This document shows positions 8,074 to 17,172 of a DNA stretch of 64,000 nucleotides, one piece after another. The notes under the pieces are model-generated. The model saw only the letters and a program-made list of their open reading frames with translations, searched no databases and was not told the origin of the DNA. How positions within the stretch are numbered: position 1 is the first letter of the stretch; each line of letters starts with the position of its first letter. Both the position numbers and the translations under genes were made by a program. This stretch comes from Victivallales bacterium (GTDB lineage: Bacteria > Verrucomicrobiota > Lentisphaeria > Oligosphaerales > Oligosphaeraceae), in NCBI GenBank assembly GCA_017535315.1, contig JAFXUD010000062.1, forward strand, positions 1 to 64,000, given 5' to 3'.

Positions 8074-8898
8074 TTACTTCTTACAATATACGATGACGAA
8101 GTGCAGTTTTGTAAAATCTGCAAAAGGCTTCACATGGGCCTGCGCGTATGCATTTTTAACGATGGTGGGGCAATGGCCGTTTTTGTCTGGAAGAAGGGTA
8201 CCTACAGGAGTGCCGTATGGAACTTCGTTTCCCAGACCAGAGGTCAAAACCAGATTGTCCACCGAGAGGACTGCGTCCTTGGAGAGGTAATCGACCAGAA
8301 CCGAGGCGGAGGCCGCCAGATGAAGCCCTCCATCTCCCGTCAAAATTCCTGGAAATACCTCTTTTTCGCCGTTTTGAACATATACGCTCAGGCGACATTC
8401 TGGCGAGGATATGGTTGCCACTCTGGCGGATTTGTTGAAAAGCTCCACCACTCTGCCAATAAGATAACCCCGTGAAACAACCTGATTCCCAAGGGCTATG
8501 CCGTCATCGGAACCGCAACCTATCCAGAATTCGCGGTTCCAGGTGGCTGGGTCGTGGGTGGTCAACTCTGCGCGGATGCAGTTCCAGCCTGGCAATGCGG
8601 GTAAATCCAACATCGCGCGCAGTTGTTCGTTCTGGGCAATGAGGTCGTCATAGCTGCGTGACTTGACAAGCAGCTCATTCAATAGAATCTCGTCTGCCGT
8701 CCGCTTGTTGCTTTCCTCATTCTTGAAGATGGAAGACCATATTTTCCCCGAGGTTTCCCCCACATAGTCGGTGATGGTTATGAAAGGCGCAAACACAGCA
8801 GAGCCTGTTCTGCGACCAATGACGGAGAGCCCTAAGAGCAGCAGCGACGGCAGCAGGATGAACAGGGATAGGCTGAATGCATTCTTGCTTAACGACAT
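8074..8898 (-). CDS. mreC: Rod shape-determining protein MreC
   Basis: A 274-residue protein with one transmembrane segment (about 10-26), a short helical region with IAQNEQLRAML before the core, and the two-barrel periplasmic core with WNREFWIGCGSDDGI, GYLIGRVVE and a C-terminal GLGNEVPYGTPVG. This is MreC layout: it links MreB and penicillin-binding proteins in the elongasome. The coiled coil is short and the total length is a little below the usual 280-370. The start overlaps the upstream gene's end by context (one base between stop and ATG). No mreB or mreD is adjacent, which is unusual. Confidence 0.85.
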   Translation of the reverse strand: MSLSKNAFSLSLFILLPSLLLLGLSVIGRRTGSAVFAPFITITDYVGETSGKIWSSIFKNEESNKRTADEILLNELLVKSRSYDDLIAQNEQLRAMLDLPALPGWNCIRAELTTHDPATWNREFWIGCGSDDGIALGNQVVSRGYLIGRVVELFNKSARVATISSPECRLSVYVQNGEKEVFPGILTGDGGLHLAASASVLVDYLSKDAVLSVDNLVLTSGLGNEVPYGTPVGTLLPDKNGHCPTIVKNAYAQAHVKPFADFTKLHFVIVYCKK

Positions 8899-8899
8899 T

Positions 8900-9727
8900 T
8901 CAGAACCAGGATTCTTCTTCCTGTTTGGGTTTAGGAGCGGGCTTGGGAGCAGGGGGCGCTGGCTTTGCTTCCTCCGCAGGCTTTGCAGGGGCTGGCTTTG
9001 CTTCCTCCGCAGGCTTCGCAGGGGCAGGCTTTGCAGGGGCAGGCTTGGCTTTTGCGGTAGGCTTTGCAGGGATAGGCTTTGTAGGGACTGGCTCTTCTTC
9101 TGTCTTTTCTTCTTCAGCGGCAGGTGCTTCAGCAGGTGTTTCGGTTGTCTCGGTGGCTTCAGTAGCTTCGGCGCCTGCTGCTGCGGCGGGTGCGGCCTCT
9201 TCGTTAGTTGCTGGTGCGGATTCTGGTGCAGGGGGCTCGGCCTTCTTGAAAAGCACCAGGTTCTTCACTGGTGCCAACGGGAAACCAGGAGCAGGGAGCA
9301 CGTCGCAGTTTTCTGCGTTTTCAGGGCATTTGAACAACAGTTTTGCCGTGGTCGGCCCATTGAGCTTGAAACATCTTGGGTCGAAGAAATCCGCCTTCTG
9401 GGAGGCAAGGCCGCAGCATTCATATTCTGAACCGTCAGCGGAGAGAACGTAGTCGGCAATGCTGATGCTACGTCCTGCCTCAACGGAGAATGTCAGGATG
9501 ACATAGACGTTTCCCTCTTCTGGCGGAACGCTCTTTCGCATATAGTCGGGAACCGTCTCCGCTGGCGTCAGATCATTGGTTTTTAGAGCCTCTGTGATAT
9601 CGACGAAATCCTGCGCATCGGTGGTGCGCAAGAGCGACGTCAATTTGCCTGCGTGGAGGTTGTACGGAAACGCACCTGCCGTCAAAGCCAGCAATACGGC
9701 TAAGCAAAGGCATTTGGTTATATTCAT
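8900..9727 (-). CDS. Secreted protein with PAK/PAE-rich repetitive tail
   Basis: A 275-residue protein with an N-terminal signal peptide (hydrophobic run to about residue 20) and a globular part to about residue 150. A low-complexity C-terminus follows, made of alanine, proline, glutamate and lysine with tandem units such as AKPAPAKPAEE. At the DNA level this is a coding minisatellite over roughly 8945-9075. The globular part has several cysteines and resembles nothing I can name. The tail could span the periplasm or bind peptidoglycan, as similar Pro-Ala-Lys linkers do, but this is inference. It sits between rph and mreC with one base before mreC, so co-expression with mreC is likely. Confidence 0.72.
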   Translation of the reverse strand: MNITKCLCLAVLLALTAGAFPYNLHAGKLTSLLRTTDAQDFVDITEALKTNDLTPAETVPDYMRKSVPPEEGNVYVILTFSVEAGRSISIADYVLSADGSEYECCGLASQKADFFDPRCFKLNGPTTAKLLFKCPENAENCDVLPAPGFPLAPVKNLVLFKKAEPPAPESAPATNEEAAPAAAAGAEATEATETTETPAEAPAAEEEKTEEEPVPTKPIPAKPTAKAKPAPAKPAPAKPAEEAKPAPAKPAEEAKPAPPAPKPAPKPKQEEESWF

Positions 9728-9746
9728 GGTTGGTTCTCCTCAATTC

Positions 9747-10475
9747 TTATTTCTGCTTCAGAGCTTTGTCCTGCAAGGCGAAAATCTCTATCAGACCGTG
9801 TTTAGCGACCTTGATCATCTCCATCATCTGCTTTTCGGAGAAGGTGGCCTCTTCACCGCTTCCCTGGATTTCAACGAAACGCCCCTTGTCGGTCATGACG
9901 ATGTTCATATCGACATCGGCGGCAGAATCCTCCGTGTAGCAGAGATCAAGAAGCACATTTCCTTCCAGAAGGCCCACGCTTACGGCGGCAACGCGCGCGA
10001 TGATGGGATTCTCCGTAATGACACCGTCGTCCAGCAGTTTCTGCGCGGCTATCTGAAGTGCAAGGCTTGCACCCGAGATGGAGGCGCAACGCGTCCCGCC
10101 GTCTGCGTCAATCACGTCGCAATCGACATGCAAGGTCAGTCCAGGTAGTTTGGAAAGATCCACGACGGCCCGCAGGGAACGTCCAACTAGACGCTGGATT
10201 TCAGCAGAGCGCCCCGAAATTCTGCCTTTGGTCGATTCCCGTTCGCCACGAGTGCCTGTCGAGGAGGGGAGCATCTGGTACTCTGCCGTAATCCATCCGC
10301 CAGGAACCTCCTGTTCCTTCATCCAACGGGGGACGGATTTCTCCAGGCTTACTGCACAAATGACCCGCGTATTACCGCTCACGGAAAGAACGGAGGCCAG
10401 AGGATGGCGCTGGAACCCTGGAATGAACTGCCACTTGCGCAATTGATCCGATTTGCGATTATCAATCCTTGTCAT
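9747..10475 (-). CDS. rph: Ribonuclease PH
   Basis: A 242-residue protein of normal RNase PH length. The sequence begins with the family region RKWQFIPGFQRHPLASVLSVSG. It continues with TRGERESTKGRISGRSAEIQRLVGRSLRAV and the phosphate/active-site region LHVDCDVIDADGGTRCASISGA. This phosphorolytic 3'-5' exoribonuclease trims tRNA 3' ends in the cytoplasm. It is the first gene of the minus-strand run that leads through mreC to dinG, and is divergent from the lipoprotein gene at 10623. Confidence 0.95.
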   Translation of the reverse strand: MTRIDNRKSDQLRKWQFIPGFQRHPLASVLSVSGNTRVICAVSLEKSVPRWMKEQEVPGGWITAEYQMLPSSTGTRGERESTKGRISGRSAEIQRLVGRSLRAVVDLSKLPGLTLHVDCDVIDADGGTRCASISGASLALQIAAQKLLDDGVITENPIIARVAAVSVGLLEGNVLLDLCYTEDSAADVDMNIVMTDKGRFVEIQGSGEEATFSEKQMMEMIKVAKHGLIEIFALQDKALKQK

Positions 10476-10551
10476 ACTTGCTTAATTCGTCCTTGGGGTT
10501 ATGTTATATACGACGCGGTTCCCGCGCCGCAGGTTACGTCTCAAATTCTAC

Positions 10552-10580
10552 TGGACACAAACCTCCTTGTATATTATAAT
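10552..10580 (+). promoter_or_regulatory. Candidate sigma-70 promoter for the lipoprotein-PPIase-ligase genes
   Basis: TGGACA (10552-10557) and TATAAT (10575-10580) are separated by exactly 17 bases. Transcription would start near 10587, about 36 bases before the lipoprotein ATG. The divergent rph start lies at 10475. Confidence 0.6.
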
Positions 10581-10622
10581 AGTGAAGAAGTGGATAATTG
10601 CCAATAGGTAAGTCAAAATAAA

Positions 10623-11633
10623 ATGAAACTTTGCATATTTCTTTTGCTTTTCCTGTTATACGGCTGTTCCAAAAGGGAAACTGTGCCATACGACAACCGC
10701 AGAAGCCTTGCTTTGCTGGATGCCTGTGAAGCCATCCTCAAGGACGACAATGCTGCCGCCATGGGTGCACTTCAGCAGATGGAGACCATCGGCGGGCAGG
10801 ATGACTTCTCCACGGAAACCCAGCTTGCCATCAGCCGTCGGCAGGATTTTGACAAGGCAGAGGAACTGCTTCGACAACGGGACTATCAGGGATTGAGGCT
10901 TTTTTTGGCGCAGTGCAAGGCCTCTGGACGCGTCGGCGCGGAGTTGGATGGATTTGAACCGCTGCCTGATGCGCTGGAGCAACTGGAGCTGTTTCGCAGT
11001 CGTATGCCCTGGGAGAGTTCTGTCGTACTGAAGGATGCCTTGGAGGAACTGGAACCCTACCTTGAGACGCTTTCACAGTCGCCATCCTTTGACGCATTCT
11101 TCAAGAAGCAGCAAGCCACCCTGAAGGCTTTGCAGGCTAAAGAGGCGGCTATTCGTGCAAAAGGTTATTTGTCCCGTATGGAACGTGCCCTGGTCTCTGG
11201 TTCCGTCAAGAGTTTTGAGGAGGCAAGGCTGGTTTTCAGGGAAGACCAGCCAGACCATTCTTATTTCCAGATGGAAGGTATTCTGCTGAAAGGGAAGTTG
11301 CCTTTGATAAAATCTGGAGAAGAAATGACTTTTGCAGTTGCACTTGTCACAAATTGGGCTAAAATAAAAGGGGGATTGCGTGCGAAGGCAGTTGCGGCAT
11401 TGAAATCGAAAATGGCGGGTGCAGGCATCTGCGCCCTGTACGCAAAGACCTTGCAGTCAGGTAATCCAGAGGATTATGAGGCTCTCTTTTGCATGGCCCG
11501 TGATGCAGGATATGGCGTTTCGGGCGTGCTGGTTCGCCAGTACATTGGAAAGCTGAAGCTCTCTGGCAAACCCGTCAAGGTCACCCCCTGGCCTGGAATC
11601 TACGAAACCGTCGAGTTCATTTCAAATCCATAA
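10623..11633 (+). CDS. Predicted lipoprotein, helical, unknown function
   Basis: A 336-residue protein with a type II signal peptide: MKLCIFLLL, then the lipobox LLYGC with Cys15. The mature part is almost wholly alpha-helical, with repeated Leu/Ala/Glu heptads, and may be a TPR-like or coiled-coil scaffold. I do not recognise a family. The following gene is a secreted PPIC isomerase 22 bases away, so both may serve outer-membrane or periplasmic protein handling. The ribosome-binding site is weak (AGGTAAG). Confidence 0.72.
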   Translation: MKLCIFLLLFLLYGCSKRETVPYDNRRSLALLDACEAILKDDNAAAMGALQQMETIGGQDDFSTETQLAISRRQDFDKAEELLRQRDYQGLRLFLAQCKASGRVGAELDGFEPLPDALEQLELFRSRMPWESSVVLKDALEELEPYLETLSQSPSFDAFFKKQQATLKALQAKEAAIRAKGYLSRMERALVSGSVKSFEEARLVFREDQPDHSYFQMEGILLKGKLPLIKSGEEMTFAVALVTNWAKIKGGLRAKAVAALKSKMAGAGICALYAKTLQSGNPEDYEALFCMARDAGYGVSGVLVRQYIGKLKLSGKPVKVTPWPGIYETVEFISNP

Positions 11634-11655
11634 CACAAAGCAAACAGGAACAAAA

Positions 11656-12699
11656 ATGAAAATTGCAAAATGGGGAATGGCGGCGCTGAGCATTGTGGCG
11701 TCAGTGGTCATGGCACAGGACAAACCTGCAGTGAAGGATGCTGCTCCGACGGAAGCCGTCAAAAAGGCTCCCGTGGATGTGGACAAATTGTTGTCCTTCC
11801 TTCCCGAGGTCGCTGCAGAATGCAAGGGCGGCCTGAAGATCATGGGCATTGAAATCAAGAACCTGATGAAGAAGCAGCTTCAACGTGCCGTAGATGCGGG
11901 GGCGGATGTCCCTGAGGCGGAAGTTAAAGGATATGCCGCCGATGTCGCGAAGAACATGCTTATCCAGAAACTTCTGGTCAGAGAGGCCGAGGCAAAAGGC
12001 TTCAAAAAGGATACCGAAGCCGCCAAGACGCAGGTCGAAACCTACAAGACCCAGGCGGGACCGCAGTTCCAGGCGACCCTTGATGCCATGGGACTGACTG
12101 AAGCAGACCTTCTGGACAAAGTTGCGGAACAACTCCAGATCAAGGCCTATATTGATTCCCTTTCGAAAGTGGATGAAAAGGAAGCGAAAGAGTTCTATGA
12201 CAAGAACCCGAACCTCTTCAAGGCCATGAAGGCCTCTCACATCCTGGCGAAATACAAGGACATTGAGGGTGGCAAGGAGCCGACGCAGGCAGACAAGGAC
12301 GATGCGCTTGTCCGCATCAAGGAGGCACAGAAGATGCTGGCCGACGGCAAGAGCTTCGAGGATGTCGCCAAGGAGAAGAGCGACTGCCCAAGCGGGAAGC
12401 AGGGCGGCGATTTGGGCGAGTTCGGCGAAGGACAGATGGTTCCCGAATTCGAGAAGGCTCTGCTGGCTCTCGAAGAGGGCCAGATCAGCGAACCCGTCGA
12501 AACCCGTTTCGGCTATCACATCATCAAGTCTGGCGGAAAGTCCAACAAATCCTTTGACGAGGTAAAGGATAGGATTATTGCGTCGATGTCCGCACAGAAA
12601 GGGCAGAAAACCATTGATGAAGTGGTGGAGAAACTGGTCAAGGAGAACGATGTGAAGGTCAACATCACTGTGCCTGAACCTCCTGTGGAGAAAAAGTAA
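11656..12699 (+). CDS. Secreted peptidyl-prolyl isomerase, SurA/PrsA type
   Basis: A 347-residue protein. It has a signal peptide with likely cleavage after VMA (residue 20), a helical N-terminal chaperone part (about 50-180, SurA_N-like), and a parvulin (PPIC) domain from about 190 to 290. The parvulin domain has ASHIL, KSFEDVAKEKSDCPS, GGDLGEFGEGQMVPEFE and FGYHIIK. It should assist folding of exported proteins in the periplasm. A basic and hydrophobic tail ends the protein. Four bases separate its stop from the next gene's GTG. Confidence 0.9.
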   Translation: MKIAKWGMAALSIVASVVMAQDKPAVKDAAPTEAVKKAPVDVDKLLSFLPEVAAECKGGLKIMGIEIKNLMKKQLQRAVDAGADVPEAEVKGYAADVAKNMLIQKLLVREAEAKGFKKDTEAAKTQVETYKTQAGPQFQATLDAMGLTEADLLDKVAEQLQIKAYIDSLSKVDEKEAKEFYDKNPNLFKAMKASHILAKYKDIEGGKEPTQADKDDALVRIKEAQKMLADGKSFEDVAKEKSDCPSGKQGGDLGEFGEGQMVPEFEKALLALEEGQISEPVETRFGYHIIKSGGKSNKSFDEVKDRIIASMSAQKGQKTIDEVVEKLVKENDVKVNITVPEPPVEKK

Positions 12700-12702
12700 A
12701 TC

Positions 12703-13518
12703 GTGCGGCTGATACGCTCAACGGAACACTCTCCAGAGCAAAATCTGGCTCTGGAGGAGTTCCTTTATCGGAACAGACCCGATGGCGTGACGCTCCTAAT
12801 CTACCGCAATGCGCCGTCGGTGATTTGCGGCAGGAACCAGAACCCCTGGCAGGAGGCGGATACCCTTTGGTGCCGTGCCAATGGCGTGCCCGTTCTGCGT
12901 CGCCTTTCGGGTGGCGGCACCGTCTATCATGACCTTGGCAACGTGAATTATGCCTTCTTTGTGCCCCGCACTGATTACGAGCCCGACAAATTTGTGGGTA
13001 TCGCTGTTGCGGCGTTGCGCAGCCTAGGCGTGAAGGCCGTCATGCAGGGGCAGCATAGCATCTGGGCAGAGGGGCGAAAACTTTCTGGCAGCGCTTTTGC
13101 CTTGAACGGAAAATGCGCCATGCTTCACGGCTGCATCTTGGCGGAGACGGAGTTGGAGAGGCTTTCCCGTGCGCTACGAAGGCGTCCTGACATCACCTAC
13201 GAAGGGGCTTCCGTGACTTCCGTTCCCGCACCCGTTGTAAACGCTATCACGCTGTCGCCGCAGGCGACAACAGATGCTGTCGAAAAGTCGCTCATTGCCA
13301 GCGCAGTGCAACTTTTGGGAGAGATGGAATCCTGTCTTCTGGATGTGGATTTGACCACTTTGACAACAAAGTACACCAGCCCTGAATGGACGTGGGAGCA
13401 CACCTCCGAATTCAAGGTGACAAGAACGCTGCCAGATGGCTCCTGCATCTTCCTGGAGGTCGCCTCTGGCAGAGTTGCGCAGACAAATTCGCTTTACGAC
13501 GAATCCATGCTACATTAA
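12703..13518 (+). CDS. Lipoate-protein ligase A-family protein
   Basis: A 271-residue member of the LplA/LipB/BPL fold. Visible signatures are RRLSGGGTVYHDLGNVNYAF, the ARKLSGSA-like lysine motif GRKLSGSAF and MLHGCIL. The family attaches lipoate (or octanoate) to lysines of 2-oxoacid dehydrogenases and glycine cleavage H protein. It starts at GTG, three bases after the stop of the PPIase gene, with a poor ribosome-binding site, so translational coupling is likely. Whether it is a true ligase or an amidotransferase cannot be told from sequence alone. The C-terminal accessory part is short. Confidence 0.85.
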   Translation: MRLIRSTEHSPEQNLALEEFLYRNRPDGVTLLIYRNAPSVICGRNQNPWQEADTLWCRANGVPVLRRLSGGGTVYHDLGNVNYAFFVPRTDYEPDKFVGIAVAALRSLGVKAVMQGQHSIWAEGRKLSGSAFALNGKCAMLHGCILAETELERLSRALRRRPDITYEGASVTSVPAPVVNAITLSPQATTDAVEKSLIASAVQLLGEMESCLLDVDLTTLTTKYTSPEWTWEHTSEFKVTRTLPDGSCIFLEVASGRVAQTNSLYDESMLH

Positions 13519-13564
13519 ATAGTTTGTTTTTTCATAACCAACCTAAAACAAAAGGAAAAGAAAG

Positions 13565-14458
13565 ATGAAAATCGGTGTGAGTTCCTACAGTTACAGCCGC
13601 CTTGTCAGAAGCGGAGCCATGAAGCAGATTGATGTCATTTCCAAGGCAAAGGAGATGGGGTTTGACACCATCGAATTCTCGACCATTGCCGTACCCGAGG
13701 GAAAGACATTGAAGGATTTTGCAAAAGAATTGAGGGATGAGGCGGACCGCGTCGGAATCCCGATTTCCAACTACACCATCGGCGCAGACATGCTGAATGG
13801 CTGCAACGGTGACCAGGAGGCCGAAATCGCCCGCGTCCAGGGCGAAGTTGACATCGCCGAAATCCTCGGCTGCCCTGGAATGCGCCACGACTGCTCGGGC
13901 GGAAACTTCCCCGCAAACTGGACGGGCGCCAAGTCCTTCGAGGCTGCACTTGACAGGATGGCGAATGGTTGCCGTGAAATTACCAAGTACGCGGAGGCCA
14001 AGGGCATCAAGACAATGATTGAAAACCACGGTTATTTCTGCCAGGACAGCCTCCGCGTTGAGGCGCTGGTCACCCGCGTCAACCACCCCAACTTCGGTCT
14101 GCTTATTGACATGGGCAACTTCATCTGCGCCGATGACGACCCCGAAAAGGCGGTTGGCCGCCTGGTGCCATTTGCCTTCCACTGCCACGCAAAAGATTTC
14201 CACCGCAAGCCAGGCACGATGCCCTGGCCTGGCAGGGGCTGGAACATGTCCCGCAGCGGCAATTGGTGGCGCGGAGCCATCATCGGTCACGGCAATGTGC
14301 CCGTCTGGCAGTGCATCCGCACCCTTGTCAACAAGGGGTACAACGGCGTCCTTTCCGTTGAATTCGAGGGCATGGAAGATGTGCTGACTGGCATCGAAAT
14401 CGGTCAGGAGAACCTTCGCCGCTTCGTCAAGATGGCTGAAACCTGGAACCAGAAGTGA
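13565..14458 (+). CDS. Sugar phosphate isomerase/epimerase (xylose isomerase-like TIM barrel)
   Basis: A 297-residue TIM-barrel protein of the AP-endonuclease-2 / xylose-isomerase-like superfamily. Metal-binding segments are visible: IENHGYF (Glu, His), LLIDMGNFICADDDPE (Asp), HCHAKDFH (His) and the late SVEFEGMED (Glu). Such enzymes isomerise or epimerise sugars, inositols or hydroxypyruvate; the substrate is open. A clean AAAAGGAAAAG precedes the ATG. The following gene starts 43 bases downstream, after a small hairpin. Confidence 0.88.
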   Translation: MKIGVSSYSYSRLVRSGAMKQIDVISKAKEMGFDTIEFSTIAVPEGKTLKDFAKELRDEADRVGIPISNYTIGADMLNGCNGDQEAEIARVQGEVDIAEILGCPGMRHDCSGGNFPANWTGAKSFEAALDRMANGCREITKYAEAKGIKTMIENHGYFCQDSLRVEALVTRVNHPNFGLLIDMGNFICADDDPEKAVGRLVPFAFHCHAKDFHRKPGTMPWPGRGWNMSRSGNWWRGAIIGHGNVPVWQCIRTLVNKGYNGVLSVEFEGMEDVLTGIEIGQENLRRFVKMAETWNQK

Positions 14459-14467
14459 CACGTAAAC

Positions 14468-14486
14468 GCGGGGGGCCTGAAGCCCC
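14468..14486 (+). other. Small intercistronic hairpin
   Basis: GGGGC and GCCCC pair around a CTGAA loop just before the hydrolase gene. The following ACAGGACAGGT is nearly repeated after a similar hairpin at 34650-34667 (ACAGAACAGGT). No T-run follows, so it is probably not a terminator. It may be a 5' leader structure or a small dispersed repeat. Confidence 0.45.
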
Positions 14487-14501
14487 GTGCACAGGACAGG
14501 T

Positions 14502-17093
14502 ATGAGCATATTTTCGCGCATATCCCGCCGTTGGGCGGTGGCTTTTGTCGCATTGCTTGTGGTGGTGCTGGCTGTGGTCTTTTGGCCGCGCAAAAAGGCG
14601 GTGCCGCCCGCGCCAGGCGCGAAGCCACAGCCGCCGCCACGGGGGGCGTGCAGCGTGCGCCAGGCGCGAAAGTATGCTGTCGAATTGGCGCGGATGGCCA
14701 GCGAGGAGGAGGGGCGAATCTGGATGCAGGAGGGGCTTCAGTCCAGGCAGGCGGCTTGGCTGATGTCCAAGGCGAGGTACGCTCTCTTCAAAAACGGCTT
14801 CAGCTACAAGGGCGTCGAGAAGAAGGACAATCTGTTGACCGAGGCAGGGCGGAACCTGCTGGAGGACACCTACCTCGCCGTTTTGCGCGGCGCGCACCAA
14901 AGCCGCTTCGGCCTGTCTGAAATCCAGGAGGAGAAGGGGAGTCGTCTGCGGGCATACATCTCCGAAATAGACCAGACGGTGCAGACCTACTCGCTGTCGG
15001 TTCCCGCCATGTACGACCCGAAGGTTCCATGGCCACTGGTGGTTTCCATGCACGGCCATGGCTGGTATGCTCCCTTCCAGGGGCATCCCGCTCCCAACTA
15101 CAGCGGTGTATTCTGCCTTTCGCCGCAAGGGCGCGGCGCCACCGATTACAAAGACCTTGGCGAGGTGGATGTAATGCACACCATCGAGGAGGTGCAGCAC
15201 GACTTTAACATCGACCCCAACCGAATCTATCTGACAGGCTCCTCCATGGGCGGCACGGGAACCTTCCATCTTGCAACCCGATACGCCGACAAGTTCGCCG
15301 CCATCAATCCCATCGTCCCTAATGCCGACAATGAGGCATGGACAAAGTACTGGGGGTGGAACCGTCGCTTCGAGGGGCGCTATGATGCCCTCCGCCAGTG
15401 GCTCCAGGATGACCATACGGCCCGCGCCTTCGTGGAGAATCTGCTGCAGCTCCCCTGCTTCGTGGTGGCGGGTTCTGCTGACTTCGTGGTGCCTCCCGAC
15501 CACTCGCGTAATATGGTGCGGCTGCTTCGCCAGTACAATGCCAATGTCCAGTATAGGGAGTATCCAGGTTGCGGCCATGGCGGCTTCCCAAAGGAGGCCA
15601 TGGCGGATGCGCTGGCGTGGACCTGTGGTTGGGAGCGCAATCCCTATCCCCGCTCCATCTACTGGAAGGCAAATCAGGTGAAATACGGAAAGTGCCACTG
15701 GATTCGCATGGAACAGTTGGAACGTCCCTTGAAAACAGGCGTGATTTCCGCGAGTCTTCTTCAGGATGGCAATTTGGCTGTGCAGCTTTTCAACGTGCAG
15801 GCCTTCTCCTTCCAGCGTCCGAGAAAGCTTTTCCCGAAAACACCCTCCATGGTGGTGACCGTCAATGGTCACCAGGTGCAGTTGAATTCCCTGCCAGACG
15901 ACGAGGAAAGCTGGATTGAGGTGCGCAACGACCCCGACCACGGATGGCAGGATGCACGCCTTCTGCAAAAGGGCGGCTTTCGCAAATGCCGTGGTCTGGA
16001 GGGACCTGTCAACGAAGCTCTTCAGGCTCCCTTTATGGTGGTGGTGGGTTCTTCTTCGTCCGATGCCGAAATCAATGCCGCCTGGATGCGGGAGGCAAAG
16101 GCTTTTGCCGCTGAGTGGAAGCGCCGCAACGGCGCGGAGTGTCTGATGATTCTGGACAGCCAGTGCCGCATTGAGGAGATGCAGAAACGCAACATCATCC
16201 TCTTTGGCGGCGAACGCGACAACTCCGTCAGCGACTTGGTTGCAGGCTCCATGCCGATCGCGGACATCATGTCCAATGTGCCCTCCACGGAAGATGAAGC
16301 AGCTGAGAACTACAGCGAAAGCGGTATCGCAGGTCCTGATGTGGGTTCCATCATCCTTTATCCCAACGTCAATTATGCTCCTGATAAATTGGTGGTCATG
16401 CTCTCCGCAAACTCTCCCGAGGCTGCCTTTCAAATATGGGGGCGCTTCGGAAACTGGTTCAACTGGGGTGTTTTCGACAGCAAGAAATACTTTGACTATG
16501 CGGTGTTTGATTCGCGCAGCGTCTCTCCTGAGACTTATTTGGTTGTCGGCTGGTATGGCACAGACTGGACCGTCGATAACGGCTCCTATTTTCCTGGCAA
16601 TGAGACACTACGCCAAAAGGTTGCTCCACAATGCTATCCGCCCATTGACAAGATTTCAGATGATGGCCTTGACCACATTCTGCTGGCCGAGTTGATGCCG
16701 AAGAAAATCGACCAGATGCGGGGGGCACTGGGCATCGGGCGCGGTTTCTTTGGCGAGGAGCTGAAGGAGCCTGGCAGCCTGGGCATGCGCGCTCCCTGCA
16801 CTGTCGAATATGAAATCGGCGGGCATTTCACCAAGTTCACCACAGGCGTAGCCCTCCTTAATTCCCCCGAGACCAACATGTGCCAGATACGCGAACGCGG
16901 CGAGGCCGTGAAGTTCACCGTTTTTGGCGACAATCGCAAGCTGGGCGAGAAGACCGTCACCTGGAAGAAGCCTGAAGAGACGTTGGAACTCAAGGTGACA
17001 GGCGTGAAGGTGCTGAAACTCGTCGCTGCACCTGCAGGCGGTCCCGCCTGGCTCCACAGTGGCTCCGCCTGGCTCGGCCCCAGGCTGGATTGA
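14502..17093 (+). CDS. Large membrane-anchored alpha/beta hydrolase (prolyl-oligopeptidase/esterase type)
   Basis: An 863-residue protein. A transmembrane anchor or uncleaved signal lies at about 8-27, followed by a proline-rich linker and a helical region. The alpha/beta-hydrolase domain covers about 170-400: WPLVVSMHGHG as the oxyanion strand, GSSMGG with nucleophile Ser near 247, Asp in SADFVVPPDHS, and His in GCGHGGF. The last 450 residues are a second region with strand/helix alternation (VVVGSSSSDAEINAAW, ILFGGERDN) typical of large PVC secreted hydrolases. The ATG at 14502 is preferred over a GTG at 14487 because AGGA lies at proper spacing. Substrate unknown; a peptidase or an acetyl/feruloyl esterase is possible. 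Confidence 0.78.
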   Translation: MSIFSRISRRWAVAFVALLVVVLAVVFWPRKKAVPPAPGAKPQPPPRGACSVRQARKYAVELARMASEEEGRIWMQEGLQSRQAAWLMSKARYALFKNGFSYKGVEKKDNLLTEAGRNLLEDTYLAVLRGAHQSRFGLSEIQEEKGSRLRAYISEIDQTVQTYSLSVPAMYDPKVPWPLVVSMHGHGWYAPFQGHPAPNYSGVFCLSPQGRGATDYKDLGEVDVMHTIEEVQHDFNIDPNRIYLTGSSMGGTGTFHLATRYADKFAAINPIVPNADNEAWTKYWGWNRRFEGRYDALRQWLQDDHTARAFVENLLQLPCFVVAGSADFVVPPDHSRNMVRLLRQYNANVQYREYPGCGHGGFPKEAMADALAWTCGWERNPYPRSIYWKANQVKYGKCHWIRMEQLERPLKTGVISASLLQDGNLAVQLFNVQAFSFQRPRKLFPKTPSMVVTVNGHQVQLNSLPDDEESWIEVRNDPDHGWQDARLLQKGGFRKCRGLEGPVNEALQAPFMVVVGSSSSDAEINAAWMREAKAFAAEWKRRNGAECLMILDSQCRIEEMQKRNIILFGGERDNSVSDLVAGSMPIADIMSNVPSTEDEAAENYSESGIAGPDVGSIILYPNVNYAPDKLVVMLSANSPEAAFQIWGRFGNWFNWGVFDSKKYFDYAVFDSRSVSPETYLVVGWYGTDWTVDNGSYFPGNETLRQKVAPQCYPPIDKISDDGLDHILLAELMPKKIDQMRGALGIGRGFFGEELKEPGSLGMRAPCTVEYEIGGHFTKFTTGVALLNSPETNMCQIRERGEAVKFTVFGDNRKLGEKTVTWKKPEETLELKVTGVKVLKLVAAPAGGPAWLHSGSAWLGPRLD

Positions 17094-17172
17094 TTTTTGT
17101 GGCGGTCATGCACATCGCGTGGACTAGGTTTTTTACAAAAAATGTAATATATATACAAAGAATTGTAAAATT

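Noticed and set aside
8771-9452. Plus-strand frames rich in Gly/Phe/Ala or Arg/Leu/Cys opposite the PAK-rich protein
   Set aside because: They are mirror images of the Pro/Ala/Lys coding minisatellite; the minus frame has a signal peptide and operon spacing.
14427-16433. 668-residue frame on the minus strand opposite the alpha/beta hydrolase
   Set aside because: The plus frame has signal anchor, catalytic triad and a ribosome-binding site. The minus frame is rich in His/Arg/Gly with no recognisable domain and arises from codon bias.
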